The notes under the pieces: generated by a model
Database searches by the model: none
The model's input: the letters and a program-made list of their open reading frames with translations, nothing else
Told to the model about the DNA's origin: nothing
DNA from: CAWJNF01 sp963844235
GTDB lineage: Bacteria > Actinomycetota > Thermoleophilia > Gaiellales > Gaiellaceae
DNA length: 64,000 bases
Assembly: GCA_963844235.1 (NCBI GenBank)
Contig: CAWJNF010000004.1
Coordinates: 1,192,176 to 1,256,175 of the forward strand
Direction of reading: 5' to 3'
Translations under genes and position numbers: made by a program
Part shown: positions 8,860-18,109 of the stretch, piece by piece
Layout: each line of letters starts with the position of its first letter
Numbering within the stretch: position 1 is the first letter of the stretch

Positions 8860-9980
8860 CTACTCCGCCGCGGCGAGGAAGGCTCGCTGGTCCTCGACAT
8901 AGCGTTGGATACCGTCGCGGACCGACCCGTACTGCGGCTCCCAGCCGAGCTGCTCGCGGGCGTTCTCGATCGAGAGCTGCCCGCGCAGCTCGACGATCGG
9001 CTTCTCGGCGTCGGCGAGCTCTTCCCCGATCTCGATGTCGGCGCCCGGCACGAGCTCCATGACGATCCTGGCGACTTCGGTCGTCGTCACGAGCGGACGG
9101 CCGGTTGCCCCGTAGAAGATCCGGTCGGCGTCGTCGGGCGCTGCGAGCATCGCGACGACGAGCCCCCCGATATCGCTCGCGTGCGTGTAGTCGCGCGGGT
9201 GCTTGCCGCCGAACTCGAACCTGAGCTTCTCCCCGCGGACCGAGCCCTCGACCATCTGCTTGATGGGCCCGACCAGGGAGTCATGCCTAGCCCGTAAACG
9301 GCCGACGGTCTAATCGTGCGGAAGTTGATGCCGTGTGTCTGGTGATAGGCGAAGCAGAGTGCCTCCGCGGCCGCCTTCGAGCAGCCGTAGAAGTCCGTCC
9401 CGGGGCCTCTGTCGGCGAGGAAGATCGGATGCTTCGCATCGATCGGCTCGTACTCGACCCCGGGAATGACCCCGATCGAGGAGAAGTTGACGATCCGCTC
9501 GACGTCGAACGCGATCGCAGCCTCGAGCACGTTGACGACGCCGCCGACATTGACGCGGAACATCGTCGTCCGGTTTGCTGCGAGCACCGTCGGATTGATG
9601 ATCGTTGCCATATGGACGATCTCGTTCACACGATGCGTGCGCACGACGTCGAAGAAGCGGGCCGTGTCGTCGATCGAGCCGCGCTCGAAGACCACCTCCT
9701 CGATGCGCCCGCCGATCACGAAGCGTCCCTCCGGCGAGGGCTCGTTGACGTCGAAGCCGACAACGCGCTCACGGCCCGAGTCGAGCAGTGCTCGGACGAC
9801 GTGGCAGCCGACGAAACCGCCGCCGCCTGTGACGACCGCGACGCTCTCGGCCGGCGGCCGGCGCTCGCGCTCCCTCGGGCCGACCGCGACCCGCCCGATG
9901 CCCTCCTCAAAACCCTCCGTGCTCACGAAGCCCTCCGACACGAGCCCTCCTTCCGAGGCCGCTTGCGCCAAATCCGCCAT
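8860..9980 (-). pseudogene. NAD(P)-dependent sugar epimerase/dehydratase, frameshifted
   Basis: An extended short-chain dehydrogenase related to GalE/RmlB-type enzymes. The Rossmann motif TGGGGFVGCHVVRALL, the active-site YGCSKAAAE (Tyr-x3-Lys) and RPSAVYGLGMT are in one frame. The C-terminal part (GKHPRDYTHASDIGGLVVA, YGATGRPLVTTTEVARIV) continues in another. The switch is near 9275-9279 (context ACTCCCTGG on the coding strand); one added C rejoins them. The start is uncertain: ATG 9980 gives about 45 residues before the Rossmann motif, so a later GTG is possible. It is a close relative of the intact epimerase at 23637-24689. Confidence 0.75.
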
Positions 9981-10002
9981 CCCGCTTGCGCCAATCCGTC
10001 AT
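9961..10002. repeat. Short tandem direct repeat, about 20 bp twice
   Basis: GCTTGCGCCAAATCCGCCAT at 9961-9980 is repeated with one deletion and one substitution at 9984-10002, separated by 3 bp. It lies between divergent genes, at the epimerase start and 27 bp before the plus-strand gene. It could be a regulatory repeat or a small slippage duplication. Confidence 0.6.
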
Positions 10003-10028
10003 ACAGGCGTACGATCCGACCGGATTCT

Positions 10029-11996
10029 ATGGCGGAGCTACCGACGCGGTACGAGCTCTGGTACGGGCGGGACGAGCCGCCGGTGGAACGACGTCTCCTG
10101 CGCGCCGGCCCGGTCGAGTTCCAGCTGGAGAAAACCGACCTCCGCTACGGCCGTGCCGGACCGACGGAGGTCGTCCGCCGCCTCTACGTCGCCATCCGCG
10201 ACAGCGAGTGGAACACGATCCCGGCCGAGGTCTCCGGGCTGGAGGTCGAGGCGACGGAGGATCGGTTCACGATCCGCTTCGAGGCGAGGAACCGAGCCGA
10301 TCAGATCGACTTCCGCTGGCAAGGCGCGATCGAGGGAGTGGAAGGAACCGTTACGGCAGAGCTGGACGGGGTGGCCGAATCCGACTTCCTCTACGGCCGG
10401 ATCGGCTTCTGCGTGCTGCATGCGCCCAACTGCGCGGGGCGCCCGTACCGGGCCCGGACGCCCAGCGGGCCGATCGAGGGTGAGCTGCCGCTCCTGGTCG
10501 GCCCCCAGGAGATCCGGCACGGCACGGTCTACCCGCTCTTCCCGTCCTACGAAGAGCTCGAGATCGACCTCGACGATGACACGACTGTGCGCTTCGCCTT
10601 CGAGGGCGACCTCTTCGAGATGGAGGACCAGCGCAACTGGACGGACGGCTCGTTCAAGACCTACTCGACGCCGCTCGCCCTCGGCTATCCCCACCAGGCC
10701 CGGAAAGGCCAGGTGATCCGCCAGCGCATCGTGATGTCGTGTCGTTGCCCGGCCGGGACGGGCAGCGACCCGTACGGCCAGACATCGGCAACGCTCACCC
10801 TGGGCGAGGCGCTGTCGCGGCGCCTGCCGCAGATCGGCGTGGGCATGGCGAGTCACGGCAACCCGCTGTCCGAACGCGATGCGGCCCTGCTCCGCTCCCT
10901 GCGGCTCGACCACCTGCGGTTCGATCTCCACGTCGGCGAGCCTCAGCAACGCCCAAGCCTCGAGCAGGCGGGCCGCGACGCCCTGGCGATCGGAGCGGCG
11001 CTGGAGCTCGCCGTCTTCGTGACGGACGATGCCGAGCGCGAGCTCGTCGAGCTTGGCTCGATGCTCCCGCTGGACGGCGTCGCCGTCGCCCGCGTGCTCG
11101 TCTTCCACGAGAGCGAGAGGGTGACGAACGCCCGCTGGGTCCGGCTTGCCCGTGAGCATCTGGGGCCCTTGCTCGGGGCCGTGCCCTTCGCCGGTGGGAC
11201 GAACGCCTACTTTGCCGAGCTCAACCGCGACAGGCCCGACGCGGAGACCGTCGACGCTATCGCGTATTCGGTCAACCCGCAGGTGCACGCATTCGACGAG
11301 GCCTCGATCGTGGAGACTGCCGAGGCGCAGGCCGACACGGTGCGCTCGGCGGGCGCGTTCTCGGCCGGCAAGCCCATCGTCGTCGGACCTGTCACGTTTC
11401 TGCCGCGCTTCAACCCTCACGCAACCGGGCCCGACCGTGCGCCGGCTCCGGGCGAGCTCCCCGCGCAGGTCGACCCGCGCCAGATGTCCCTCTTCGGTGC
11501 GGCCTGGACAGTCGCCAGCGCAAAGCACCTCGCCGAGAGCGGCGCGGCCGCCGTCACGTACTACGAAACGACGGGCTGGCGGGGTGTCGTCGAGACGGCG
11601 GAGGGCCCGCCGCTCCCCGAGCGCTTCCCGTCTATCCCCGGCATGGTCTTCCCCATCTACCACGTGCTCGCCGACCTTGCCGACCGCGAGCAGGCTGCGG
11701 TCGTCGCGCTCGAGAGCTCTGCGCCGCTCGCGGTCGAGGGCCTCGCCCTCGTCGACGAGGACTCGCTTCGGCTTCTCCTCGCCTCCTTCGTCCCCGTGGC
11801 ACAGGACGTCGCGCTCGTGGGGCTCCCTGAGGGGACGGCGTTGCTGCGCCGCCTGAACGAGAGCACGGCCGAGGCGGCGCTCTTCGACCCGGAAGGGTTT
11901 CGGTCAGCCGCCGAGCGGGTCGCTCCGGCCGGCAGCCGGCTCGAGCTGGGTCTCGCTCCGTTCGAGGTCGTACGCATCGACCTCGCTCGTGCCTGA
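10029..11996 (+). CDS. D-apionate-lactonase-like sugar-acid hydrolase
   Basis: A 655-residue protein starting at ATG 10029. Blocks such as WYGRDEPPVERRLLRAGPVE, LRYGRAGPTEVVRRLYVAIR, GRIGFCVLHAPNCAGRPYRA and GTVYPLFPSYEELEIDL resemble the N-terminal beta domain of D-apionate-lactonase-type proteins. A TIM-barrel-like middle part follows (LDHLRFDLHVGE, FAGGTNAYFAELNRDRP, AVTYYETTGWRGV) and a beta C-terminus. There is no signal peptide, so it is cytoplasmic. Neighbouring dehydrogenases, an FAH-family protein, an aldolase and a sugar ABC importer fit catabolism of a sugar acid or lactone. The family assignment is from memory of motif order; a glycosidase-like role remains possible. Confidence 0.55.
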   Translation: MAELPTRYELWYGRDEPPVERRLLRAGPVEFQLEKTDLRYGRAGPTEVVRRLYVAIRDSEWNTIPAEVSGLEVEATEDRFTIRFEARNRADQIDFRWQGAIEGVEGTVTAELDGVAESDFLYGRIGFCVLHAPNCAGRPYRARTPSGPIEGELPLLVGPQEIRHGTVYPLFPSYEELEIDLDDDTTVRFAFEGDLFEMEDQRNWTDGSFKTYSTPLALGYPHQARKGQVIRQRIVMSCRCPAGTGSDPYGQTSATLTLGEALSRRLPQIGVGMASHGNPLSERDAALLRSLRLDHLRFDLHVGEPQQRPSLEQAGRDALAIGAALELAVFVTDDAERELVELGSMLPLDGVAVARVLVFHESERVTNARWVRLAREHLGPLLGAVPFAGGTNAYFAELNRDRPDAETVDAIAYSVNPQVHAFDEASIVETAEAQADTVRSAGAFSAGKPIVVGPVTFLPRFNPHATGPDRAPAPGELPAQVDPRQMSLFGAAWTVASAKHLAESGAAAVTYYETTGWRGVVETAEGPPLPERFPSIPGMVFPIYHVLADLADREQAAVVALESSAPLAVEGLALVDEDSLRLLLASFVPVAQDVALVGLPEGTALLRRLNESTAEAALFDPEGFRSAAERVAPAGSRLELGLAPFEVVRIDLARA

Positions 11997-12045
11997 GCCT
12001 GCCGGCGTGGCGCCGTGGGTGGGCAATCAGTAGGATGGCGCACCG

Positions 12046-12053
12046 GTATACCA
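12046..12053. promoter_or_regulatory. Candidate operator: GGTATACC palindrome
   Basis: A perfect 8-bp palindrome lying just upstream of the ribosome site of the ketopantoate-reductase-like gene (start 12070). The same octamer occurs at 23583-23590 in the divergent FAH/epimerase promoter. The TGGT..ACC half-site style recalls FadR-type GntR operators, although those usually have a wider centre. Confidence 0.35.
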
Positions 12054-12069
12054 GTCACGGAGGAAGCTC

Positions 12070-12996
12070 ATGAGGATCGCGGTAGTGGGGGCCGGAGCGA
12101 TGGGGTCGATTGTCGGCGCGGGCTTCGCCGAAGCCGGTCACGACACGGTTCTCGTCGACGTCGTCCAGCCGCTCGTCGACAAGATCAACGCTGACGGCGT
12201 CACCGTTCGCGACAAATCAGGCGAGGAGCGGACGACCCGGATCGAGGCGACGACCGACCCGGCGCAGGTCGGCCCAGTCGACGTCGTCATCGTGTTCGTC
12301 AAGTGCTACCAGACGGAGGCGGCCGCGCGGGCGGGAGCACCTCTGGTCGGCGACAGCACCGTGGTGGCCTCGCTCCAGAACGGTTGGGGCAACGAAGAGG
12401 TGCTCGCTCAGCATTTCGGCGCCCGGCGAGTCGTGGCCGGCGTGACGTACAACTCCGGCAGCTTCCTCGAGCTCGGCAAGGTTGCGCATACGAGCGACGG
12501 CCCGACTCTCGTCGGACCGTTCGAGGGTACGTCCCTCGACGGTGCACGCCGGCTCGGGGAGGCGCTCTCCTCCGCCGGCTTCGAGGTCGACGTCACCGAG
12601 ACGATCCGGAGCGAGATCTGGAAGAAGTTGATCCTCAACGCCGCCACGCTGCCTACCGCGGCGCTCAGCGGCCTCCGCACAGGACCGCTTGGCGAGCCGG
12701 GCCCGATGCTCGACCTGATCGACGCGGCGGCGCGGGAGGCCGCAGCCGTCGCGCGGGCCGCCGGATACGACATCGATCCTGAGGAGCGGATCGAGACGAT
12801 CCACAGATTGCTCTCCCGCGGCGGCGACGGCAAGGCGTCGATGCTCCAGGACTTCGAGGCGGGTCGACGGAGCGAGATCGAGGTGATCACGGGCGCTGTG
12901 CTACGGGAGGCGGAGGGGCACGGCGTGGACGTTGCGGTCAATCGAGCGCTGTTCGCTCTGGTCGAAGGTCATGAGCGGGCGCGCGGGATCGCATGA
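12070..12996 (+). CDS. Ketopantoate reductase (ApbA/PanE)-family oxidoreductase
   Basis: A 308-residue NAD(P)-dependent reductase. The Rossmann motif VVGAGAMGSIVGAGFAEAG opens the protein. Typical family blocks follow: DVVIVFVKCYQTEAA, SLQNGWGNEE (Asn for the keto acid), VTYNSGSF, EIWKKLILNAATLPTAALSG with the conserved Lys, and a C-terminal SMLQDFEAGRRSEIEVITG matching the substrate-clamping Ser-x3-Asp motif. The ribosome site GGAGG precedes ATG 12070. In a sugar-acid cluster it more likely reduces or oxidises a branched 2-oxo/2-hydroxy acid than makes pantoate. Its stop overlaps the metallo-hydrolase start (ATGA). Confidence 0.88.
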   Translation: MRIAVVGAGAMGSIVGAGFAEAGHDTVLVDVVQPLVDKINADGVTVRDKSGEERTTRIEATTDPAQVGPVDVVIVFVKCYQTEAAARAGAPLVGDSTVVASLQNGWGNEEVLAQHFGARRVVAGVTYNSGSFLELGKVAHTSDGPTLVGPFEGTSLDGARRLGEALSSAGFEVDVTETIRSEIWKKLILNAATLPTAALSGLRTGPLGEPGPMLDLIDAAAREAAAVARAAGYDIDPEERIETIHRLLSRGGDGKASMLQDFEAGRRSEIEVITGAVLREAEGHGVDVAVNRALFALVEGHERARGIA

Positions 12997-13775
12997 GCAC
13001 CACGATCACCTTCTGGGGCGCCGCCGGCTTCGAGATCACGTGGCCTGGTAGGCGCCTCCTCGTCGACCCGTTCCTGACCGGAAACCCAGCGTCCCCTCTC
13101 GCACCCGACACGGTCGAGACCCCGGACGTGATCCTCGTCAGCCACGCCGCCTTCGACCACGTTGGCGACACGGCCACAATCGCGAAGCGAACAGGTGCTC
13201 CGATCATCTGCGGCGGCGACGTCCGCATCCTGCTCATGGACCAGGGTGTCGACGGCGACCAGATCCAGGCAACCGTCTGGGGCATCGTCACCGAGGTCGC
13301 CGGTGTCGTCGTCCGGCCGGTCGAGTGCCATCACTGGTCCATGTCTCGCCTGAGCAGTGGGGAGACACTGAGCGGAACGCCGCTCGCGTTCATCTTCGAG
13401 ACAGAGCCAGGCGTCCGGATCTACCACTACGGCGACACCGCGATCTTCGACATGCGACTCATCGGTGAGCTCTATGGGCCCACAATCGGCCTGCTCGGCT
13501 GCACGAATCCGCAAGAGCTCCTCGACGCGGTTCCAGGGCCCGGCCGCTTCCTCACGGGCGAGCTGTCGCCCGACGAGGCGGCACGCGCAGCCGAGATGCT
13601 CGGCGTCGAGCTCGCGGTAGCGTGCCACTACCTGGCGAAGAACCCGGACGTCGACGAGTTCCTCGAGCTCGTGCCGAAGCACGACTCGACCGGACGGCGC
13701 AAGGCGCTGGCTCCACGCGTCGGCGAGTCGATCGTGGTCGAGGACCGCGACTATCGAATCGAGGGAAGCCCCTAG
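12993..13775 (+). CDS. Metallo-beta-lactamase-fold hydrolase (UlaG-like)
   Basis: A 260-residue protein of the metallo-beta-lactamase fold. It opens with ITFWGAAGFEITWPGRRLLV and LVDPFLTGNP, then the metal site SHAAFDHVGD (His-x3-Asp-His, the reduced form typical of UlaG/YtnP-like members), then ECHHWS, HYGDTAIFD and ACHYL supplying further ligands. UlaG relatives open sugar lactones such as L-ascorbate-6-phosphate. That fits the sugar-acid context, but the substrate cannot be fixed. It is coupled to both neighbours by 4-nt and 1-nt overlaps. Confidence 0.85.
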   Translation: MSTTITFWGAAGFEITWPGRRLLVDPFLTGNPASPLAPDTVETPDVILVSHAAFDHVGDTATIAKRTGAPIICGGDVRILLMDQGVDGDQIQATVWGIVTEVAGVVVRPVECHHWSMSRLSSGETLSGTPLAFIFETEPGVRIYHYGDTAIFDMRLIGELYGPTIGLLGCTNPQELLDAVPGPGRFLTGELSPDEAARAAEMLGVELAVACHYLAKNPDVDEFLELVPKHDSTGRRKALAPRVGESIVVEDRDYRIEGSP

Positions 13776-14634
13776 TGCGTCTCCTCACCTACGAGAAGAA
13801 CGGCAAGGTAGCCGTGGGGATCCGCGTACCCGACGGCATCGCGCCTTCGGGCTACGACGACATGGTGCGGCTGATCGAGGATGGAGCAAGCGGGCTCGAG
13901 CGCGCGTACGCTGCCGCAGAGAGCGCGGCCGGCGCTGGGCAGCTCGTCGAGCCGGATCGAGTCCTCGCCCCGATCCCGCGCCCCCGACTGATGCTCTACA
14001 TGGGCATCAACTTCAAGAGCCACGGCGATGAGCTCAGCGCCGAGATGCCCCCGCCACCGTCTATCCCGCTCTTCTTCTCGAAACTACCGAGCGCGGTGAT
14101 CGGGCCGGGGGAGCCGATCGTCATCCCGACGCCCGAGACCCAGGCCGACTACGAGGTCGAGCTCGCCTGCGTCATCGGTCGGACGACGAAGAAGGTCCAG
14201 GCTGTAGACGCATACGGCTACGTCTTCGGCTGGACCGTGGCCCACGACGTGAGCGCCCGGGACGTCCAGATGACGGAGAATCAGCTCACCCTGGGGAAAG
14301 GACCCGACACGTTCGCTCCGCTGGGACCCGAGATCGTGACCGCGGACGAGATCCGGGACCCAACCGGACTTCAGGTCGCGACATTCCTCAACGGCGAGCG
14401 GATGCAATGGGCCTCGACCTCCGATCTGATCTGGACGTTCAACCAGCTGATCGAGTACGCGAGCTCCTACGTCACCCTCGAGCCCGGCGACATCGTCACA
14501 TCCGGGACCCCGGCGGCATCGGCTACTTTCGCGACCCACAGCGGTGGCTGACGCCGGGCGACGAAGTGACCGTCGAGGTCGAAGGGATCGGTCGGCTGAC
14601 GAACCCCGTAGCCGCAGGCTGGGGACGTGCCTGA
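13775..14634 (+). pseudogene. Fumarylacetoacetate-hydrolase (FAH)-family protein, frameshifted near the end
   Basis: Starts at GTG 13775, overlapping the previous stop by one base. The FAH fold is plain: LMLYMGINFKSHGDEL, SKLPSAVIGPGEPIVIP, ADYEVELACVIGR (metal-binding Glu residues), FGWTVAHDVSARDVQ, LGKGPDTFAPLGPEIV and GDIVTSGTPA. At about 14515 (context GGCGGCATCGG) a missing G sends the frame to an early stop; restoring it gives GIGYFRDPQRWLTPGDEVTV to the stop at 14634, the normal family ending. Members hydrolyse acylpyruvates or dehydrate/hydrate 2-keto-3-deoxy acids, as expected in a non-phosphorylated sugar-acid route. Confidence 0.8.
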
Positions 14635-15674
14635 GCCGTTTCGAGTTGGTCTGACGAGGGATGTCCGTCAGCCGGACGGCTCCGTCGCCGTCGGAGACAT
14701 CGGGCTTGGGCTCCTCGAAGAGGCGGCGGGGATCGAGTGGGAGTTCCTCGCCGAGGACGTGGACGAATTCAGGCCGGTCGACATCGAGGGCTTCGACGCC
14801 ATCCTCGTCTTCTCCCCCGCTGTAACCGCCCGGGCACTCGCCGGGGCGGAGCGGCTGACGCTCCTGGCGCGGCTCGGTGTCGGCTACGACCGGATCGATG
14901 TCGAGGCCTGTACCGATCGGGGCGTCATGCTCACAATCGCCCCCGACGGCGTCCGCCGACCCGTTGCCGCTGCCGCGATGGCGTTCGTCCTCGCTCTCGC
15001 ATACCGGCTGCCACTCCTGGACCGTCTGGCTCGCGAGAGCCGCTGGAACGAGGGGAAAAGCCAGATGGGCATAGGGCTGTCAGGCCGCACCCTCGGCCTA
15101 GTCGGTCTGGGCAACATCGGACGTGAGATCGCAGTGCTCGCGAAGCCGTTCACCTGCGCGTGATCGCCACCGACCCGTATGCCGACCCGGAGGATGCAGC
15201 CGGCCGCGGCGTCGAGCTGGTCGAGCTCGAGACGCTCCTTGCTACGGCTGACTTCGTGTGTGTGGCCTGCCCGCTCACCGGGGAGACGCGGCATCTCGTC
15301 GACGCGGCCGGCTCGCGCTCATGAAGCCGGGCGCGTACCTCGTCAACATCGCGCGCGGCCCGATCGTCGACCAGCATGCCCTCACCGTGGCGCTGGGGGA
15401 GCGCCGTATCGCCGGCGCCGCGCTCGACGTCTTCGAGGAGGAGCCGCCCGACGCTGCAGACCGCCTCCTGGCCCTCGACAACGTGATTCTTTCGCCGCAT
15501 GCGGTGGCCCTGCCCGGACGAGTGGGCGTTGACGACGGGGCAAAGCGCCTCGGCGGAGTACTCGACGTCGCGGCAGGTCACGTGCCTCGCCCACGTCGTC
15601 AATCGCGAGGCGCTCGACCGCCCGGCGCTGACGCGAAGCTTCGACGCTATGCCGTCCGGGAGGCGGAGGCATGA
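14627..15674 (+). pseudogene. D-isomer-specific 2-hydroxyacid dehydrogenase, multiply frameshifted
   Basis: The N-terminal half is intact in one frame (LARLGVGYDRIDVEACTDRG, LSGRTLGLVGLGNIGREIAV, carrying the Gly-x-Gly-x2-Gly NAD site). It breaks at about 15150, continues as LRVIATDPYADPEDAAGRGV, shifts again near 15310 to MKPGAYLVNIARGPIVD and DVFEEEPPDAADRLL, and switches at least twice more between 15500 and 15640 before the stop at 15674. The catalytic Arg (NIARGP), Glu (FEEEPP) and His (SPHAV) are recognisable. The 15161 TGA is not a selenocysteine site, because the continuation is in another frame. The stop overlaps the aldolase start (ATGA). Confidence 0.75.
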
Positions 15675-16450
15675 AGGACAACGCGGTGAAGCGTGCGCTG
15701 GAGGCCGGCGGCACGTCCCTCGGGACGATGGTGTTCGAGTTTTCGACAACAGGCTTCGCGCGCCTGGCGGCTGGGGCTGGAGCCAATTCGCCTGTTTCGA
15801 CATGGAGCACACCGGCTGGAGCATGGAGACGATTCGAACCCTCATGGCGACATCGCGGGCGGCCATATCGTCCCGCTCGTCCGCGTCCCCGCCGACAGAT
15901 CACGATTACATCTCGCGCGTGCTCGATCTCGGCGCCCTCGGGGTCATGCTGCCGATGGTCGAGAGTGAGGAGCAGGCCCGGCACATCGTGTCCTGGACCC
16001 GTTACCCGCCAGCGGGCACACGGGGCTCGGCTCCTGACCGCGGACGACTACGAGAACGACAACCGCGTCGCCACGATGGCGAAGGCGAACCGCGAGATCA
16101 TGGTCATCGCGCAGATCGAGACGAAGGCAGGCGTCGAGGCCGTCGATCAGATCGCCGCGGTCGACGGCGTCGACGTCCTTTGGATAGGCCATTACGACCT
16201 CACGAACTCGCTCGGCATCCCCGGACGGTTCACCGACACGCTCTACACGGACGCCCTGAAGCGCGTGCTGGCGGCAGCAGCCGCGAACGGCAAAGCCGCC
16301 GGGATCATGGCCGGCACGCCCGAGGACGCCGTCCGTCACATTGCGTTGGGCTTCCGTGCCATCTCCTTCAGCGACATGGGCATCTACGAGGCAGGCCTCC
16401 GTTCCGCGCTGAAGGTAGCGCGGGAGGCCGCCGGCGTGGGCGAGAGCTGA
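15671..16450 (+). pseudogene. HpcH/HpaI-family 2-oxo-acid aldolase, multiply frameshifted
   Basis: A class II, metal-dependent pyruvate-type aldolase of about 260 residues in pieces. MKDNAVKRALEAGGTSLGTM is in the first frame. FACFDMEHTGWSMETIRTLM (catalytic-region Asp/Glu/His) is in a second, GGHIVPLVRVPAD in a third, DHDYISRVLDLGALGVMLPM back in the second, and TADDYENDNRVATMAKANRE onward in the first. That is about four indels within 360 bp, while the last 400 bp are clean. Metal-binding Glu (AQIETKAGVEAV) and Asp (DVLWIGHYDLTNS) are present. It would cleave a 2-keto-3-deoxy acid to pyruvate (or an analogue) plus an aldehyde, the last step of such a pathway. Confidence 0.8.
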
Positions 16451-16478
16451 GAGCCTCCAGAGGTACCGCCCGCGCCGC

Positions 16479-17255
16479 GTGTCGAGGAACGCCGAGACCA
16501 CTCGGGTGGCCGTGGTGACCGGCGCCGGCTCCGGCATCGGCGCCGCGGTCGCGCGACGCTTCGCCGAGCGGGGCGTGGCCGTCGCGCTCGTCGGACGGAC
16601 GCCCGAGAAGCTCGAGGCTGTCGCCACCGAGATCGGCGCGGCCGGCGGCATCGCCCATCCTGTCCCAGCCGACCTTGCCGAGCGGGATGCTCCAGCGGCG
16701 GTGACCGCCGAGACACTCGCTGCGCTGGGGCGAATCGACGTGATCGTCAACAACGCCGGCACGGTGAGCCTGACCCCGCTCGAGGACGTGACGGTCGAGC
16801 AGTTCGATCGGGAGTACGCAGTCAACGTTCGCGCCGCGCTGTTGCTCGTGCAGGCTGCCTTGCCGGCGTTGAGGCGCTCCGAGGGCACCGCGGTGGTCAA
16901 CATCAGCTCGGCGGCGGCGTGGCTCTACCGGCCTGGGCAGGCGGTGTACGGCGGGAGCAAGGCAGCGCTCGAGTATCTGACGCGCTCACTCGCCGCAGAG
17001 CTTGCCCCCGAACAAATCAGAGTGAACTGCGTGGTCCCGGGCCCGGTCGATACGCCGATCCTCGGCCAGGTCGCCGACGATGTCGCCGCTGCGAAGGACT
17101 ACCTCGTCCGCATGACCCCGCTCGCCCGGATGGGGACCCCCGAGGAGGTCGCGTGGTGGATCGTCCAGCTCACCGAGCCCGAGGCTTCCTGGATCACGGG
17201 CGCCGTCCTGCACGTAGACGGCGGCCGTTCTCTCGGCCCACCAGTAGCATGCTAG
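16479..17255 (+). CDS. Short-chain dehydrogenase/reductase (SDR)
   Basis: A 258-residue classical SDR. It has the NAD(P) site TGAGSGIGAAVARRFAERG, the NNAG motif (VIVNNAGTVSLTPL), the catalytic Ser (VNISSAAAWL) and the Tyr-x3-Lys pair in YGGSKAALEYLTRSLAAEL, with a normal C-terminal ITGAVLHVDGG. The GTG start at 16479 follows the aldolase by 28 bp. It is intact between two frameshifted genes. It probably oxidises a sugar or sugar-alcohol hydroxyl in the pathway. The residue after the second beta strand (VGRTPEKLE) leaves cofactor preference between NAD and NADP unclear. Confidence 0.9.
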   Translation: MSRNAETTRVAVVTGAGSGIGAAVARRFAERGVAVALVGRTPEKLEAVATEIGAAGGIAHPVPADLAERDAPAAVTAETLAALGRIDVIVNNAGTVSLTPLEDVTVEQFDREYAVNVRAALLLVQAALPALRRSEGTAVVNISSAAAWLYRPGQAVYGGSKAALEYLTRSLAAELAPEQIRVNCVVPGPVDTPILGQVADDVAAAKDYLVRMTPLARMGTPEEVAWWIVQLTEPEASWITGAVLHVDGGRSLGPPVAC

Positions 17256-17280
17256 GTCTGGCTACGTGAGGGAGGCGCGT

Positions 17281-18097
17281 ATGCGACTGACCGACGACCA
17301 GCTGGCGCAGTTCGATCGCGACGGATTCCTGCTCTTTCCTGACCTCTTCTCGGCTGAGGAGATACGAGATACTGCGGGCCGACGTAACGAGGCTTGCGAC
17401 CGTCGAGGCCGACCACATCTTCCGCGAACGCACCGGAGGTGTGCGGACGATCTTCCGCGTTCACGAGACCGACGGTGCCACGCGCTCCGATCCCTTCCGC
17501 GCTCTCTCGCGGACGCCGCGGCTGCTCGAGCCCGCGATGCAGGTGCTCGGCGACGAGGATCTCTACATCTACCACTCGAAGATCAACACGAAGGTCGCGA
17601 TCGAGGGCGCGGTGTGGCTCTGGCACCAGGACTACGGCTACTGGTACTGGGACGGCATGCCAGCAACCGACAACATGGCGACGTTCATGGTCAGCTTCGA
17701 CCACGCGACCGAGCTCGGGCGGCTCCTCTACCTCGTGCCCGGGACACACAGGCTCGGACGGCCAGGAGCCGTACGCCGACGAGGAGACGACCTCGTACAA
17801 GCAGTGGACGATCGCGAAGGAGCGCTTGATCGAGATCCTCGAGAGCTCGCCCGACCCCGTGCCCGTCACCGGCCCGCCCGGCACCGGGGCGCTCTTCCAC
17901 TGCAACATCCTCCACGGCTCGGGCCACAACCTTTCAGCCCATGATCGCTGGCAGGTCTACTACGTGTTCAACCCGGTGGCCAACAAGCCGCACGACGTCG
18001 AGAACCCCCGGGCGACTACGTCCGCTCCACGAACTACGAGCCGATCCGGATGGAGGACAACGAAGGGATTCTCAGTCACGCCGCCGTTCACGCGTGA
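17281..18097 (+). pseudogene. Phytanoyl-CoA-dioxygenase-family Fe(II)/2-oxoglutarate oxygenase, frameshifted
   Basis: The start MRLTDDQLAQFDRDGFLLFP is typical of PhyH-family oxygenases. A shift near 17365 leads to LRADVTRLATVEADHIFRER and the iron-binding LWHQDYGYWYWDG (His-x-Asp). A second near 17745 leads to SYKQWTIAKERLIEILES and TGALFHCNILHGSGHN with the distal His. A third, in the C5 run near 18005, leads to YEPIRMEDNEGILSHAAVH and the stop at 18097. With all frames joined the protein is about 270 residues, a normal length with all ligands present. It would hydroxylate a small substrate using 2-oxoglutarate and oxygen. Confidence 0.8.
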
Positions 18098-18109
18098 CGC
18101 CACGCGTCC

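Noticed and set aside
15150..15170. TGA at 15161-15163 as a third selenocysteine codon
   Set aside because: The conserved continuation (LRVIATDP) is in a different frame, so this is a frameshift.
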